DNA from: Fimenecus sp964527585
GTDB lineage: Bacteria > Bacillota > Clostridia > Oscillospirales > Acutalibacteraceae
DNA length: 48,940 nucleotides
Assembly: GCA_964527585.1 (NCBI GenBank)
Contig: CAZGPE010000010.1
Coordinates: 1-48,940 of the forward strand
Reading direction: 5' to 3'
Shown: one piece after another, positions 32,926-40,756 of the stretch
How the letters are laid out: each line of letters begins with the position of its first letter
Position numbering within the stretch: position 1 is the first letter of the stretch
Notes under the pieces: model-generated
Seen by the model: the letters and a program-made list of their open reading frames with translations, nothing else
The model's database searches: none
Told to the model about the DNA's origin: nothing
Made by a program: the position numbers and the translations under genes

Positions 32926-33027
32926 ATGTTCAATAACAAAAATATGATAAAAGGAATGTGCATTGTTCTCGCAGTGCTTATGGCGGGAAGTGCGGTTACC
33001 GTGCTTTTTAATGTACTGATCAACTGA
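32926..33027 (+). CDS. 33-residue single-helix membrane peptide
   Basis: ATG 32926 follows CGGAGTAAAAA, a good ribosome site. The peptide is MFNNKNMIKGMC, then a hydrophobic run of about 20 residues (IVLAVLMAGSAVTVLFNVLI), ending in Asn. A basic N-terminus with one membrane helix fits a small inner-membrane protein. It lies 12 bases after the phosphoglucomutase gene and just before a terminator, so it is the last gene of that transcript. Function unknown. Confidence 0.65.
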   Translation: MFNNKNMIKGMCIVLAVLMAGSAVTVLFNVLIN

Positions 33028-33030
33028 AAA

Positions 33031-33065
33031 AAAGCGGTCTGTGGGCGTAAAACACAGACCGCTTT
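33031..33065 (+). terminator. Terminator of the phosphoglucomutase transcript
   Basis: AAAGCGGTCTGTG (33031-33043) pairs with CACAGACCGCTTT (33053-33065). The T tail is weak (TTTGATAATT). Confidence 0.82.
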
Positions 33066-33110
33066 GATAATTGCAAGTTGAATTTAATGTGCAAATTTAA
33101 CAAAAATATC

Positions 33111-33138
33111 TTGACTTTATCCGTAAATCTGTTATAAT
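33111..33138 (+). promoter_or_regulatory. Promoter of the sigma factor gene
   Basis: TTGACT (33111-33116), 16 bases, TATAAT (33133-33138), about 50 bases before the TTG start. Confidence 0.75.
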
Positions 33139-33187
33139 CGGAATATATTGGATAATTATATTAGTTTTTTGTGTGAGGTAATGAAAG

Positions 33188-33766
33188 TTGACGGATTTGT
33201 TTAAGAGTTTATCCGAAGAACAGGTTTTTCAACTTATTTCTTTAGCACAGGCGGGGAATGAAAACGCCCTTTCGCAACTGATAGTTTATTCAACTCCGGC
33301 AGTTCACGCTCAGGCAAAACGCTTTGTCTCAAGCGGTGTAGAACTTGCGGATCTTTGCCAGGAAGGTATGATAGGTGCGCTTTGTGCGATTGAAACATAC
33401 ACTCGTAACAACACGGCGTCTTTTAACACTTATCTTAATGTCTGTATAAAGAACCGCTTGCTTTCCGTTAACCGTAAACATTCGGAAAAGAGCCTTTTTT
33501 TCGATAAAACAGTTTCTTTGAGTGATGACGGAATTTTGTTGACGGCAACGGATAACCTTGAAGAGCAAATGATCGGAAACGATGAGTACAACAGAATTTT
33601 CGAATTCATAGATTCTAAACTCACTAATAAAGAACAGCAAGTGCTCAGATATTTTTTAGGTGGTTTATCTTATGAGGAAATTGCCGAAAAAACCGAAACT
33701 TCGGTTAAGGCGGTTGACGGTACTCTTCAGCGTGCGAGAAAAAAACTGAAAACTTTTAAGCAATAA
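33188..33766 (+). CDS. Sigma-70 family RNA polymerase sigma factor, SigH-like
   Basis: This 192-residue sigma factor has region 2 (LADLCQEGMIGALCAIETY, with the core-binding and -10 recognition helices, about 45-110) and region 4 (LTNKEQQVLRYFLGGLSYEE, then IAEKTETSVKAVDGTLQRARKK, about 140-190), with no region 1 or 3. This is the layout of SigH, which starts sporulation and stationary-phase programmes. The start is a rare TTG at 33188, nine bases after GAGG. The preceding ATG at 33181 is in a different frame, and an in-frame TGA at 33182 rules out an upstream start. A weak start codon keeps synthesis low. A zinc-ribbon gene follows. Confidence 0.87.
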   Translation: MTDLFKSLSEEQVFQLISLAQAGNENALSQLIVYSTPAVHAQAKRFVSSGVELADLCQEGMIGALCAIETYTRNNTASFNTYLNVCIKNRLLSVNRKHSEKSLFFDKTVSLSDDGILLTATDNLEEQMIGNDEYNRIFEFIDSKLTNKEQQVLRYFLGGLSYEEIAEKTETSVKAVDGTLQRARKKLKTFKQ

Positions 33767-33853
33767 GCCCTTCTCGAAGGAGAGCATTTAATTTATGTAA
33801 CGGTGCAAGTCCGTTGGGGGTAAAAATATTTTTATTTTAGCGAGGTTACTAAA

Positions 33854-34135
33854 ATGTACGAAGACAAGACCCTTGTATGCAAAGATTGCGGAAATGAGTT
33901 CGTATTCACAGCGGGCGAGCAGGAGTTTTACGCTGAAAAAGGCTTTGTAAACGAGCCGCAGAGATGTAAAGCTTGCCGTGATGCAAGAAAGAACGCAGTC
34001 AGAGGCGAAAGACAGATGTTTACAGCTACTTGTGCAAGCTGCGGCGGAGAAGCTAAAGTTCCGTTCCAGCCGAGAGATGACAGACCTGTTTATTGCAGCG
34101 AGTGCTTTGCAAAGATGAAGGAAGAAAACGCATAA
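33854..34135 (+). CDS. Double zinc-ribbon protein (zf-trcl/CxxC family)
   Basis: This 93-residue protein has two zinc sites. The first has Cys9, Cys12, Cys38 and Cys41 (LVCKDCG, RCKACRDARK). The second has Cys60, Cys63, Cys81 and Cys84 (TCASCGG, YCSECFAKM). FVFTAGEQEFYAEKGFVNEP is the family core. Such proteins are widespread in Firmicutes and their function is not established; an RNA- or ribosome-associated role is possible. ATG follows GCGAGGTTACTAAA at 33854. The 87-base gap to the sigma gene holds a short AACGG/CCGTT pair. Confidence 0.85.
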   Translation: MYEDKTLVCKDCGNEFVFTAGEQEFYAEKGFVNEPQRCKACRDARKNAVRGERQMFTATCASCGGEAKVPFQPRDDRPVYCSECFAKMKEENA

Positions 34136-34178
34136 GCATAAGCGGATAAATATTTATTTATAAATTATGCCATAAGAA

Positions 34179-34208
34179 AAGCCCTGCTTTTGCAGGGCTT
34201 GTTTTTTT
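34179..34208. terminator. Bidirectional terminator
   Basis: AAGCCCTGC (34179-34187) pairs with GCAGGGCTT (34192-34200), followed by GTTTTTTT. It ends the zinc-ribbon transcript and the converging esterase transcript. Confidence 0.9.
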
Positions 34209-35094
34209 ATATATGCGTATTAAAGAACTTGAGCATATCACGGTTAACATCTTTACTTTGTGCGGAAAAGGGATCTACGATGTTGAAAACATGAGTTTTC
34301 TTTTTATCGGGAATGTATTTTAATTTACATTCTATATGGCGGTCTTCTATATCTTCGTATGCTTTGAAAGTTGCTTTCTTTGCCGGCATATCTCCGCCGC
34401 TGGTGATGAGATAAGTAGGAGGGAGCGTGCTTACATTGAGAGCCTGATCGAGATTTACATATTTTCCGTATTCTTCAAATTTGTAATTGTCGGCAAGTAT
34501 CTGCCTCATATAAACGCCCTGAACGGCTTTATAGTCAAGATAACAGACGGGGCAGGTAAGTCCCAACGCCTTAAAATCGAGTTCGGGCGAAACGGTGTGA
34601 AAGGCCTGCCTGAGAGTTTCGCTGTTATTGAGAAGCACACTGTACGCCGCAAGAAAACCGCCCGCCGAATCTCCGGTGATAAAGAGTTCGGATAAATTTC
34701 CGAGATACTCTTCGGCGTGTTTTTTTATCCAATTCAAAGCGTGCATACAGTCTCTCAACTGTCCGTCGATTTCACATTCGGGAACAAGTCTGTAATTTAT
34801 GCTGAATACGGTATATCCCTCGCTTGCGAGCATCATATTATAGTGCTTGTTAATATGTGTGGTGCCGTACATCCAACCGCCGCCGTGTATGTCAATAATT
34901 ACGGGAAGCGGTCTGTCGGCATTTTCGGGACGGTAAATTTCAAGTGTATGCTGCCATTTGCCGTCGTTGATATACGGTATGTCGGAAAATACGCTTATAC
35001 CTTTCGGAGAAGTCTGCGATCCGATGCGTTTTTTGTCGTTTTTATCTGTAAAAAGTTCCCAGTATTTTTGCAACACAGGTCTTAAATTAAACAT
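34207..35094 (-). CDS. Alpha/beta-hydrolase, hormone-sensitive-lipase-like esterase
   Basis: This 295-residue enzyme has the oxyanion-hole motif HGGGWMYG (70-77) and the nucleophile elbow GDSAGG with Ser143. Asp is likely in SGGDMPAKK and His in KKTHVFNIVDP. It lacks a signal peptide and should hydrolyse small carboxyl esters in the cytoplasm. It is 44 bases downstream of the PFL gene on the same strand and may share its transcript. AAAGGAGAAAGTTTT precedes ATG 35094. The natural substrate is unknown. Confidence 0.88.
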   Translation of the reverse strand: MFNLRPVLQKYWELFTDKNDKKRIGSQTSPKGISVFSDIPYINDGKWQHTLEIYRPENADRPLPVIIDIHGGGWMYGTTHINKHYNMMLASEGYTVFSINYRLVPECEIDGQLRDCMHALNWIKKHAEEYLGNLSELFITGDSAGGFLAAYSVLLNNSETLRQAFHTVSPELDFKALGLTCPVCYLDYKAVQGVYMRQILADNYKFEEYGKYVNLDQALNVSTLPPTYLITSGGDMPAKKATFKAYEDIEDRHIECKLKYIPDKKKTHVFNIVDPFSAQSKDVNRDMLKFFNTHI

Positions 35095-35138
35095 AAAACT
35101 TTCTCCTTTTTTAAGTGCTTTTTATTCGAAAAAACAAA

Positions 35139-36494
35139 TCAGTTTTTCAGGCTTTGAAGCGGAGCGGGAATTCTTCCGCCCCTTGAAATGAATTTTGCGG
35201 GCGAAGCGGTGTTAACTTTCATAATCGGGGAAACACCGAAAAGACCGCCGAATTCAACTTCTTCTCCGTCTTTTTTGCCGATTGCCGGAATTACTCTTAC
35301 GGCTGTTGTCTTGGAATTGACCATACCGATTGCGGCTTCGTCTGCGATGATTGCGGAAATTACCTCTGCGGGTGTGTCTCCGGGGACTGCAATCATATCA
35401 AGTCCGACGGAACAGACTGCTGTCATCGCTTCGAGTTTTTCAATAGTCAAAACATTGTTTCGTGCCGCATCTATCATACCGGCGTCTTCGGAGACGGGTA
35501 TAAATGCACCCGAAAGACCTCCGACATGAGAAGAAGCCATAACTCCGCCTTTTTTAACCGCATCGTTAAGAAGGGCAAGACAGGCTGTTGTTCCGCACGC
35601 TCCGCACTGTTCGAGTCCCATTTCCTCTAAAATGTGTGCGACGGAGTCTCCGACGGCGGGAGTGGGAGCGAGAGAGAGGTCGACAATTCCGAACGGAACG
35701 CCGAGCCTTTCGGAAGCGACTTTTGCGACAAGTTGGCCGACTCTTGTTATTTTGAAAGCGGTTCTTTTTACCGTATCTGCGATTTCGGTAATATCCGCAT
35801 CGGGAATTTTTGCCAACGCCGCACGCACAACACCGGGTCCCGAAACTCCGACATTTATTACGCAGTCGGGTTCGCCTGCGCCGTGAAAAGCGCCTGCCAT
35901 AAACGGATTGTCATCCGGAGCGTTACAGAAAACAACGAGCTTTGACGGCCCTACAAGACCTTTGTCAACGGTCAACTGTGCGGATTCTCTGATGACTTTT
36001 CCCATCAATGCAACAGCGTCCATATTTATTCCCGCTTTTGTCGAACCGATATTTACGCTTGAACAAATTCTGTCTGTAACGGCAAGTGCTTCGGGAATAC
36101 TTTTTATAAGTTTTTCGTCTCCTGCGGCAAAACCTTTTTGAACGAGTGCCGAATAACCGCCGAGAAAATTTACCCCGACTTCTTTTGCTGCTTTGTCGAG
36201 AGCAAGTGCATATTTTACGGGATCTCCGCCGCTTGCGGCACTTACCATTGCTATCGGCGTTACGGAGATTCTTTTGTTTATAATCGGAATACCGTATTCT
36301 TTTTCGATGTTTTCACCTGTTTTTACAAGATGTTCGGCTTTTTTGCATATTTTATCGTATATTTTATCGCAAGCGGTTTTTTCATCTTCGCTTGCACAGT
36401 CGAGAAGAGAAATACCCATCGTTACTGTCCGTATGTCGAGGTTTTCTTCCCGTATCATATTTATGGTTTCGAGTATATCGTGAGTGTTAATCAT
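35139..36494 (-). CDS. PFL family protein (UPF0210/DUF711)
   Basis: This 451-residue protein matches the UPF0210 family, which resembles pyruvate formate-lyase in fold without clear evidence of that activity. Recognisable stretches are MINTHDILETINMIREENLD at the start, ISVTPIAMVSAASGGDP, NPFMAGAFHGAGEPDCVINVG and the C-terminal GDTPAEVISAIIADEAAIGM. It is 37 bases downstream of an ACT-domain gene, a pairing conserved in many Firmicutes. The reaction is unknown. GAAAGGAATCGGCAAA precedes ATG 36494. Confidence 0.92.
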   Translation of the reverse strand: MINTHDILETINMIREENLDIRTVTMGISLLDCASEDEKTACDKIYDKICKKAEHLVKTGENIEKEYGIPIINKRISVTPIAMVSAASGGDPVKYALALDKAAKEVGVNFLGGYSALVQKGFAAGDEKLIKSIPEALAVTDRICSSVNIGSTKAGINMDAVALMGKVIRESAQLTVDKGLVGPSKLVVFCNAPDDNPFMAGAFHGAGEPDCVINVGVSGPGVVRAALAKIPDADITEIADTVKRTAFKITRVGQLVAKVASERLGVPFGIVDLSLAPTPAVGDSVAHILEEMGLEQCGACGTTACLALLNDAVKKGGVMASSHVGGLSGAFIPVSEDAGMIDAARNNVLTIEKLEAMTAVCSVGLDMIAVPGDTPAEVISAIIADEAAIGMVNSKTTAVRVIPAIGKKDGEEVEFGGLFGVSPIMKVNTASPAKFISRGGRIPAPLQSLKN

Positions 36495-36531
36495 TTTGCC
36501 GATTCCTTTCGGTTGTTAAGATTTTCAACGG

Positions 36532-36801
36532 TTATATTCTGTGCATCGAGTTGAAAATATCTTCATGCATAACATTTACGCTGAGGTTTCTGTCTTTTCC
36601 GAACTGTTGCGCCTGTTCGACAAATTCGGTAAATCCGATGTCGCATTTAGAAACATCCGTAAGCATTATCATACAAAACATATCCTGCAAAATCGACTGT
36701 GTAACTTCGATTATGTTTACCGAATGTTTTGCGCAAAGTTCTGATACTCCGGCAAGAATTCCTACCGAATCTTTGCCGACAACGGTTATAATTGAACGCA
36801 T
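36532..36801 (-). CDS. ACT domain-containing protein (UPF0237)
   Basis: This 89-residue protein is a single ACT domain: MRSIITVVGKDSVGILAGVS, then NIIEVTQSILQDMFCMIMLTD and DRNLSVNVMHEDIFNSMHRI. ACT domains bind amino acids or other small ligands and often regulate metabolic enzymes. It leads an operon with the PFL family gene and so is probably its regulatory partner. GAGGTGATTCT precedes ATG 36801. Confidence 0.93.
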   Translation of the reverse strand: MRSIITVVGKDSVGILAGVSELCAKHSVNIIEVTQSILQDMFCMIMLTDVSKCDIGFTEFVEQAQQFGKDRNLSVNVMHEDIFNSMHRI

Positions 36802-36834
36802 AGAATCACCTCATAATTTTAATAAAAACATTCT

Positions 36835-36863
36835 ATCATACTTTGTATGAATTTAGTATGCAA
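36835..36863 (-). promoter_or_regulatory. Promoter of the ACT-PFL operon
   Basis: Read on the minus strand, TTGCAT (36863-36858), 17 bases, TATGAT (36840-36835). Confidence 0.65.
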
Positions 36864-36948
36864 TTCTTAAAAATTTTTCAAAAAAAGATGTAATCGCATA
36901 AAAAATATGTTATATTTAATTATACTATAAACTCGGAAGGAAACGCTT

Positions 36949-37818
36949 ATGAAGGTAAAGGCTGCCGCAAAGATAAATTTAATGCTTGATGTTTTGGGAG
37001 TGCTTCCCAACGGATACCACAGTTTGTTTATGATTATGCAGTCGGTTGACTGCTATGACTTTATCCGTGTTGACAGAATAAACGGTGAAGAGATAAAGAT
37101 AGTAACCGATGATAAAAGAGTTCCGACCGATGAAAAAAATATTGCATACAAAGCCGCAAAAGTGTTCTTTGAGGAAAACGGAATATTATCCGATAAAGGA
37201 ATTGAAATCGAGATTGAAAAGCATATTCCCATGGCAGCGGGACTTGCCGGAGGAAGTGCGGACGGTGCGGGTGTGATCTTTGCGCTTAACAAACTGTTCG
37301 GAACAAATCTTTCTCAACGGGAACTTTGCGAAATCGGAGAAAAAGTCGGCGCCGATGTGCCTTTTTCACTTCACGGCGGAACAGCTCTCTGTACGGATAT
37401 AGGCGGAGTTATAGCGCCGCTTCCCGATATTGAAGAATGTTATATTGTTCTTTGCAAACCGCCCGTAGATGTTTCGACTCTCGGAGCGTATAAACTTATC
37501 GACAGTGCAAAGCGTTTGCGCCACGGCGACAGAATAGGAATGCTTAATGCCGTAAAACGCCGTGATTGGCAGAGCGCTTATCCGAAAGCGATGAATGTTT
37601 TCGAGCAGGTTATCGAAATTCCTCAAAGGCCGTATATAAAAGCGTTTATGAAACGCTGCGGAGCAAAACTCGCTTTAATGAGCGGTTCGGGAGCTTGTAT
37701 TTACGGAGTTTTCGAGAACAGGGCGCAAGCGGAAAAATGTGCCGAAGAACTCAAAAAAAAGTATGATGAAGTTTTTCTTACCGTGCCGTGTAAAAAATCG
37801 GTTGAAGAGGTAGTGTAA
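36949..37818 (+). CDS. ispE: 4-diphosphocytidyl-2-C-methyl-D-erythritol kinase
   Basis: This 289-residue GHMP kinase phosphorylates CDP-methylerythritol in the MEP route to isoprenoids. The GHMP glycine-rich loop is PMAAGLAGGSADG (94-106), the N-terminal motif AAAKINLMLDVLG carries the catalytic Lys, and the C-terminal motif is KLALMSGSGACIYGVF. The gene overlaps the downstream Rrf2 gene by one base (TAATG), so expression is coupled. GGAAGG precedes ATG 36949. Confidence 0.96.
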   Translation: MKVKAAAKINLMLDVLGVLPNGYHSLFMIMQSVDCYDFIRVDRINGEEIKIVTDDKRVPTDEKNIAYKAAKVFFEENGILSDKGIEIEIEKHIPMAAGLAGGSADGAGVIFALNKLFGTNLSQRELCEIGEKVGADVPFSLHGGTALCTDIGGVIAPLPDIEECYIVLCKPPVDVSTLGAYKLIDSAKRLRHGDRIGMLNAVKRRDWQSAYPKAMNVFEQVIEIPQRPYIKAFMKRCGAKLALMSGSGACIYGVFENRAQAEKCAEELKKKYDEVFLTVPCKKSVEEVV

Positions 37819-38255
37819 TGAAATATTCGACAAAAAGCAGATATGCGCTGAGGCTTATGATTGATCTCACGCTTCACAATAACGGGGAGTATATAGCGCT
37901 TAAAGATATTTCCGAAAGACAGATGATTTCCGTAAAATATCTTGAACAGATTGTTTCCGTACTGGGAAAAGCGGGTATGCTTAAGAGTGTGCGTGGTCCG
38001 CAAGGAGGATACAAACTTTCCAAAGATCCGTCGGAATATACCGTAGGTGATATTTTACGAATTACAGAAGGAAGTCTTGCTCCGATTCCCTGTCTGGAAG
38101 GCGAATATAACTCTTGTGAGAGAACACGGCAGTGTGCGACACTTGATTTTTGGCAAGGTCTTTATTCGGCAGTCAATAACTATGTCGATTCGGTTACATT
38201 ATCGGAACTTGCCGAAAATCACAAACTGAAAAATTCGGTTGATTATATTATTTGA
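37818..38255 (+). CDS. Rrf2-family transcriptional regulator (CymR/IscR-like)
   Basis: This 145-residue protein has an N-terminal winged helix (MKYSTKSRYALRLMIDLTL, then VKYLEQIVSVLGKAGMLKSV, about 1-60) and VRGPQGGYKLS as the wing. Three cysteines, Cys92, Cys100 and Cys106 (IPCLEGEYNSC, then RTRQC), resemble the Fe-S ligand positions of IscR, with the first gap longer. CymR in Firmicutes represses cysteine synthesis genes together with CysK. The adjacent metY-cysK operon and an Rrf2-like box in its promoter point to a sulfur-control role. Its start overlaps ispE. Confidence 0.9.
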   Translation: MKYSTKSRYALRLMIDLTLHNNGEYIALKDISERQMISVKYLEQIVSVLGKAGMLKSVRGPQGGYKLSKDPSEYTVGDILRITEGSLAPIPCLEGEYNSCERTRQCATLDFWQGLYSAVNNYVDSVTLSELAENHKLKNSVDYII

Positions 38256-38274
38256 AAATTTACAAAAATAAACA

Positions 38275-38330
38275 TTGACACGGAAAAAGTGTTATGATAT
38301 AGTAATTCCATACTTAACCGATAGGAAATA
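38275..38330 (+). promoter_or_regulatory. Promoter of metY-cysK with Rrf2/CymR-like box
   Basis: TTGACA (38275-38280), 17 bases, TATAGT (38298-38303). Just downstream lies an imperfect inverted repeat around the transcription start, TTCCATAC (38306-38313) and GATAGGAA (38319-38326). The GATAGGAA arm matches the ATNGGAA core of CymR sites as I recall them. Bound repressor would block initiation. A leader of about 150 bases follows; I saw no S-box pattern in it. Confidence 0.6.
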
Positions 38331-38462
38331 TAGAAAATACTCCGAGGGATATGGAATGAACATCCGAGAAAAAATAAAAACAAGGCAGTGTAATTGGCGA
38401 AACAGCCGAATGTGTATCTCTTTGTAATTCGATTTTCAAAAAATTATAAAGAGGTAATAAAA

Positions 38463-39752
38463 ATGAATAAAAATTATAAATTCGAAACTTTACAACTACA
38501 TGTAGGACAGGAACAGGCGGATCCGACAACGGATGCAAGGGCCGTTCCGATATATGCGACAACATCTTATGTGTTTCATAATTGCGAACACGCAGCCGCA
38601 AGATTTAATTTGAGCGATGCGGGAAATATATACGGCAGACTTACCAATTCGACACAGGAAGTTTTGGAAAAGCGCATAGCGGCGCTTGAAGGCGGTGTTT
38701 CGGCACTTGCCGTGGCTTCGGGTGCGGCGGCGATAACATACACCGTTCAGGCTCTTGCGCACGCAGGCGATCATATCGTGGCACAAAAAACAATTTACGG
38801 CGGTTCGTACAATCTTCTTGCGCATACTTTAAGTTCGTTCGGAATTGAAACCACATTTGTAGATGCTCATAATTTCGAAGAAATAGAAAACGCAATAAAA
38901 CCGAATACCAAAGCAGTTTATCTTGAAACACTCGGTAATCCCAACAGTGATATACCGGACATTGACGCTGTTTCGAAAATCGCACACAAACACTCTGTCG
39001 CACTTGTTGTAGACAATACTTTCGGTACGCCTTATTTTATCAGACCGATAGAACACGGTGCCGATATTGTTGTTCATTCGGCAACGAAATTCATCGGCGG
39101 ACACGGTACCGTGCTGGGCGGAATAATTGTCGATTCGGGAAATTTTGATTGGAAAGCAAGCGGTAAATACCCTTTTATTTCCGAACCCAATCCGAGTTAT
39201 CACGGAGTTTCTTTTGTCGAAGCGGCGGGAAAATCCGCTTTTGTAACATATATCAGAGCAATCCTTCTTCGTGATCAGGGAGCGGCGATTTCTCCGTTTG
39301 CGGCGTTTCTTCTTTTGCAGGGAACGGAAACTCTCTCGCTGAGACTTGAACGCCATGCTCAAAACACTGAAAAAGTCGTAGAATATCTGTCAACTCATCC
39401 GCTTGTTGAAAAGGTAAACCATCCTTCTTTACCGGAACATCCCGACCATTTGCTTTATGAAAAGTATTTCCCGAACGGTGCAGCGAGTATTTTCACTTTT
39501 GAAATTAAGGGCGGTCAGGAGCAAGCGTACAGATTTATCGACAGTCTTGAAGTCTTTTCGCTTTTGGCAAATGTAGCCGATGTGAAATCGCTTGTTATTC
39601 ATCCCGCAACGACAACACATTCACAGCTTACAAAAGAAGAACTTGCACAGCAGGGAATAAAACCCAATACAATACGCCTTTCAATCGGCACGGAACATAT
39701 TGATGATATTATCGCCGATCTTGATAATGCATTTGAAAAGATAAAACAATAA
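38463..39752 (+). CDS. metY: O-acetylhomoserine sulfhydrylase (MetY)
   Basis: This 429-residue PLP enzyme makes homocysteine from O-acetylhomoserine and sulfide. The PLP lysine is Lys209 in VVHSATKFIGGHGT, YATTSYVFHNCEHAAARF is the MetY-type start, and GNIYGRLTNSTQEVLEKR is the substrate-binding stretch. It is a closer match to canonical MetY than the copy at 16547. The frame is open from TTG 38394, but AAAGAGGT supports ATG 38463. It forms an operon with cysK, 14 bases downstream. Confidence 0.93.
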   Translation: MNKNYKFETLQLHVGQEQADPTTDARAVPIYATTSYVFHNCEHAAARFNLSDAGNIYGRLTNSTQEVLEKRIAALEGGVSALAVASGAAAITYTVQALAHAGDHIVAQKTIYGGSYNLLAHTLSSFGIETTFVDAHNFEEIENAIKPNTKAVYLETLGNPNSDIPDIDAVSKIAHKHSVALVVDNTFGTPYFIRPIEHGADIVVHSATKFIGGHGTVLGGIIVDSGNFDWKASGKYPFISEPNPSYHGVSFVEAAGKSAFVTYIRAILLRDQGAAISPFAAFLLLQGTETLSLRLERHAQNTEKVVEYLSTHPLVEKVNHPSLPEHPDHLLYEKYFPNGAASIFTFEIKGGQEQAYRFIDSLEVFSLLANVADVKSLVIHPATTTHSQLTKEELAQQGIKPNTIRLSIGTEHIDDIIADLDNAFEKIKQ

Positions 39753-39766
39753 AGGAGATGTAGGCT

Positions 39767-40696
39767 ATGCCGAAAATTTATAAAAGCCTTTCCGAACTTA
39801 TCGGAAACACACCTTTGCTGGAACTGACAAATTATGAAAAAGAGAATTCGCTTGAGGCTACCATTCTTGCAAAACTCGAATATTTCAATCCAGCCGGAAG
39901 CGTAAAAGACAGAATCGCAAAGGGGATAATAGATGCTGCCGAGAAGAAAGGACTTTTGAAAAAAGGCGGAACCGTTATCGAGCCTACAAGCGGAAACACG
40001 GGAATCGGTATAGCATCGGTCGCAGCGGCAAGAGATTATAAAGTAATAATTACAATGCCGGAAACAATGAGCATTGAAAGACGACTGCTGATGAAAGCTT
40101 ACGGAGCAGAGGTTATTTTGACCGACGGTGCAAAAGGTATGAGCGGTGCGATCGAAAAAGCGGAAGAACTTCAAAAAGAGATTGAAGGCAGTATAATCGC
40201 AGGTCAGTTCGACAACGAAGCGAATCCGAGAACTCATTATGAGACAACGGGTCCCGAAATATACAGAGATACAGACGGCAAAGTCGATATATTCGTTGCC
40301 GGAGTCGGAACAGGCGGTACGCTTACGGGAATAGGAAAATTTCTTAAAGAAAAAAATCCTTCCGTCAAGATAGTGGCGGTTGAGCCGGAAACTTCACCGG
40401 TACTTTCCGAAGGCTGTGCCGGTTCGCATAAAATTCAAGGTATAGGCGCCGGATTTGTTCCTAAAGCACTTGATACCGAAGTTTACGATGAAGTAATAAC
40501 CGTACCGAACGAGAGCGCTTTTGAAGTCAGCAGAGCGGTAACGCAAACGGACGGATTGCTTGTGGGAATTTCATCGGGAGCGGCTGTTTATGCGGCAACT
40601 GTTTTGGCAAAGCGTCCCGAAAACAAAGGAAAGGTAATTGTTACTCTTTTGGCGGATAACGGAGAAAGATATTTGTCGACGGAACTTTTTAAGTAA
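39767..40696 (+). CDS. cysK: Cysteine synthase (O-acetylserine sulfhydrylase)
   Basis: This 309-residue PLP enzyme makes cysteine from O-acetylserine and sulfide. The PLP lysine is Lys47 in NPAGSVKDRIAKG, the substrate loop is EPTSGNTGIGIA, and the phosphate cup is VGTGGTLTGIGKFL. GIGAGFVPKALD and GISSGAAVYAA are family motifs. In Firmicutes CysK also acts with CymR. AAAGGAGATGTAGGCT precedes ATG 39767. It ends the operon before a strong terminator. Confidence 0.97.
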   Translation: MPKIYKSLSELIGNTPLLELTNYEKENSLEATILAKLEYFNPAGSVKDRIAKGIIDAAEKKGLLKKGGTVIEPTSGNTGIGIASVAAARDYKVIITMPETMSIERRLLMKAYGAEVILTDGAKGMSGAIEKAEELQKEIEGSIIAGQFDNEANPRTHYETTGPEIYRDTDGKVDIFVAGVGTGGTLTGIGKFLKEKNPSVKIVAVEPETSPVLSEGCAGSHKIQGIGAGFVPKALDTEVYDEVITVPNESAFEVSRAVTQTDGLLVGISSGAAVYAATVLAKRPENKGKVIVTLLADNGERYLSTELFK

Positions 40697-40709
40697 TAAA
40701 CAAAAATAA

Positions 40710-40746
40710 AAGACACGGTATACATCGTATACCGTGTCTTTTTTTT
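40710..40746 (+). terminator. Terminator of metY-cysK
   Basis: AAGACACGGTATAC (40710-40723) pairs perfectly with GTATACCGTGTCTT (40727-40740), followed by TTTTTT. Confidence 0.94.
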
Positions 40747-40756
40747 ACAAAACAGA

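Noticed and set aside
38330..38462. SAM (S-box) riboswitch before metY
   Set aside because: The leader is long enough, but none of the S-box conserved segments and no terminator hairpin are present.
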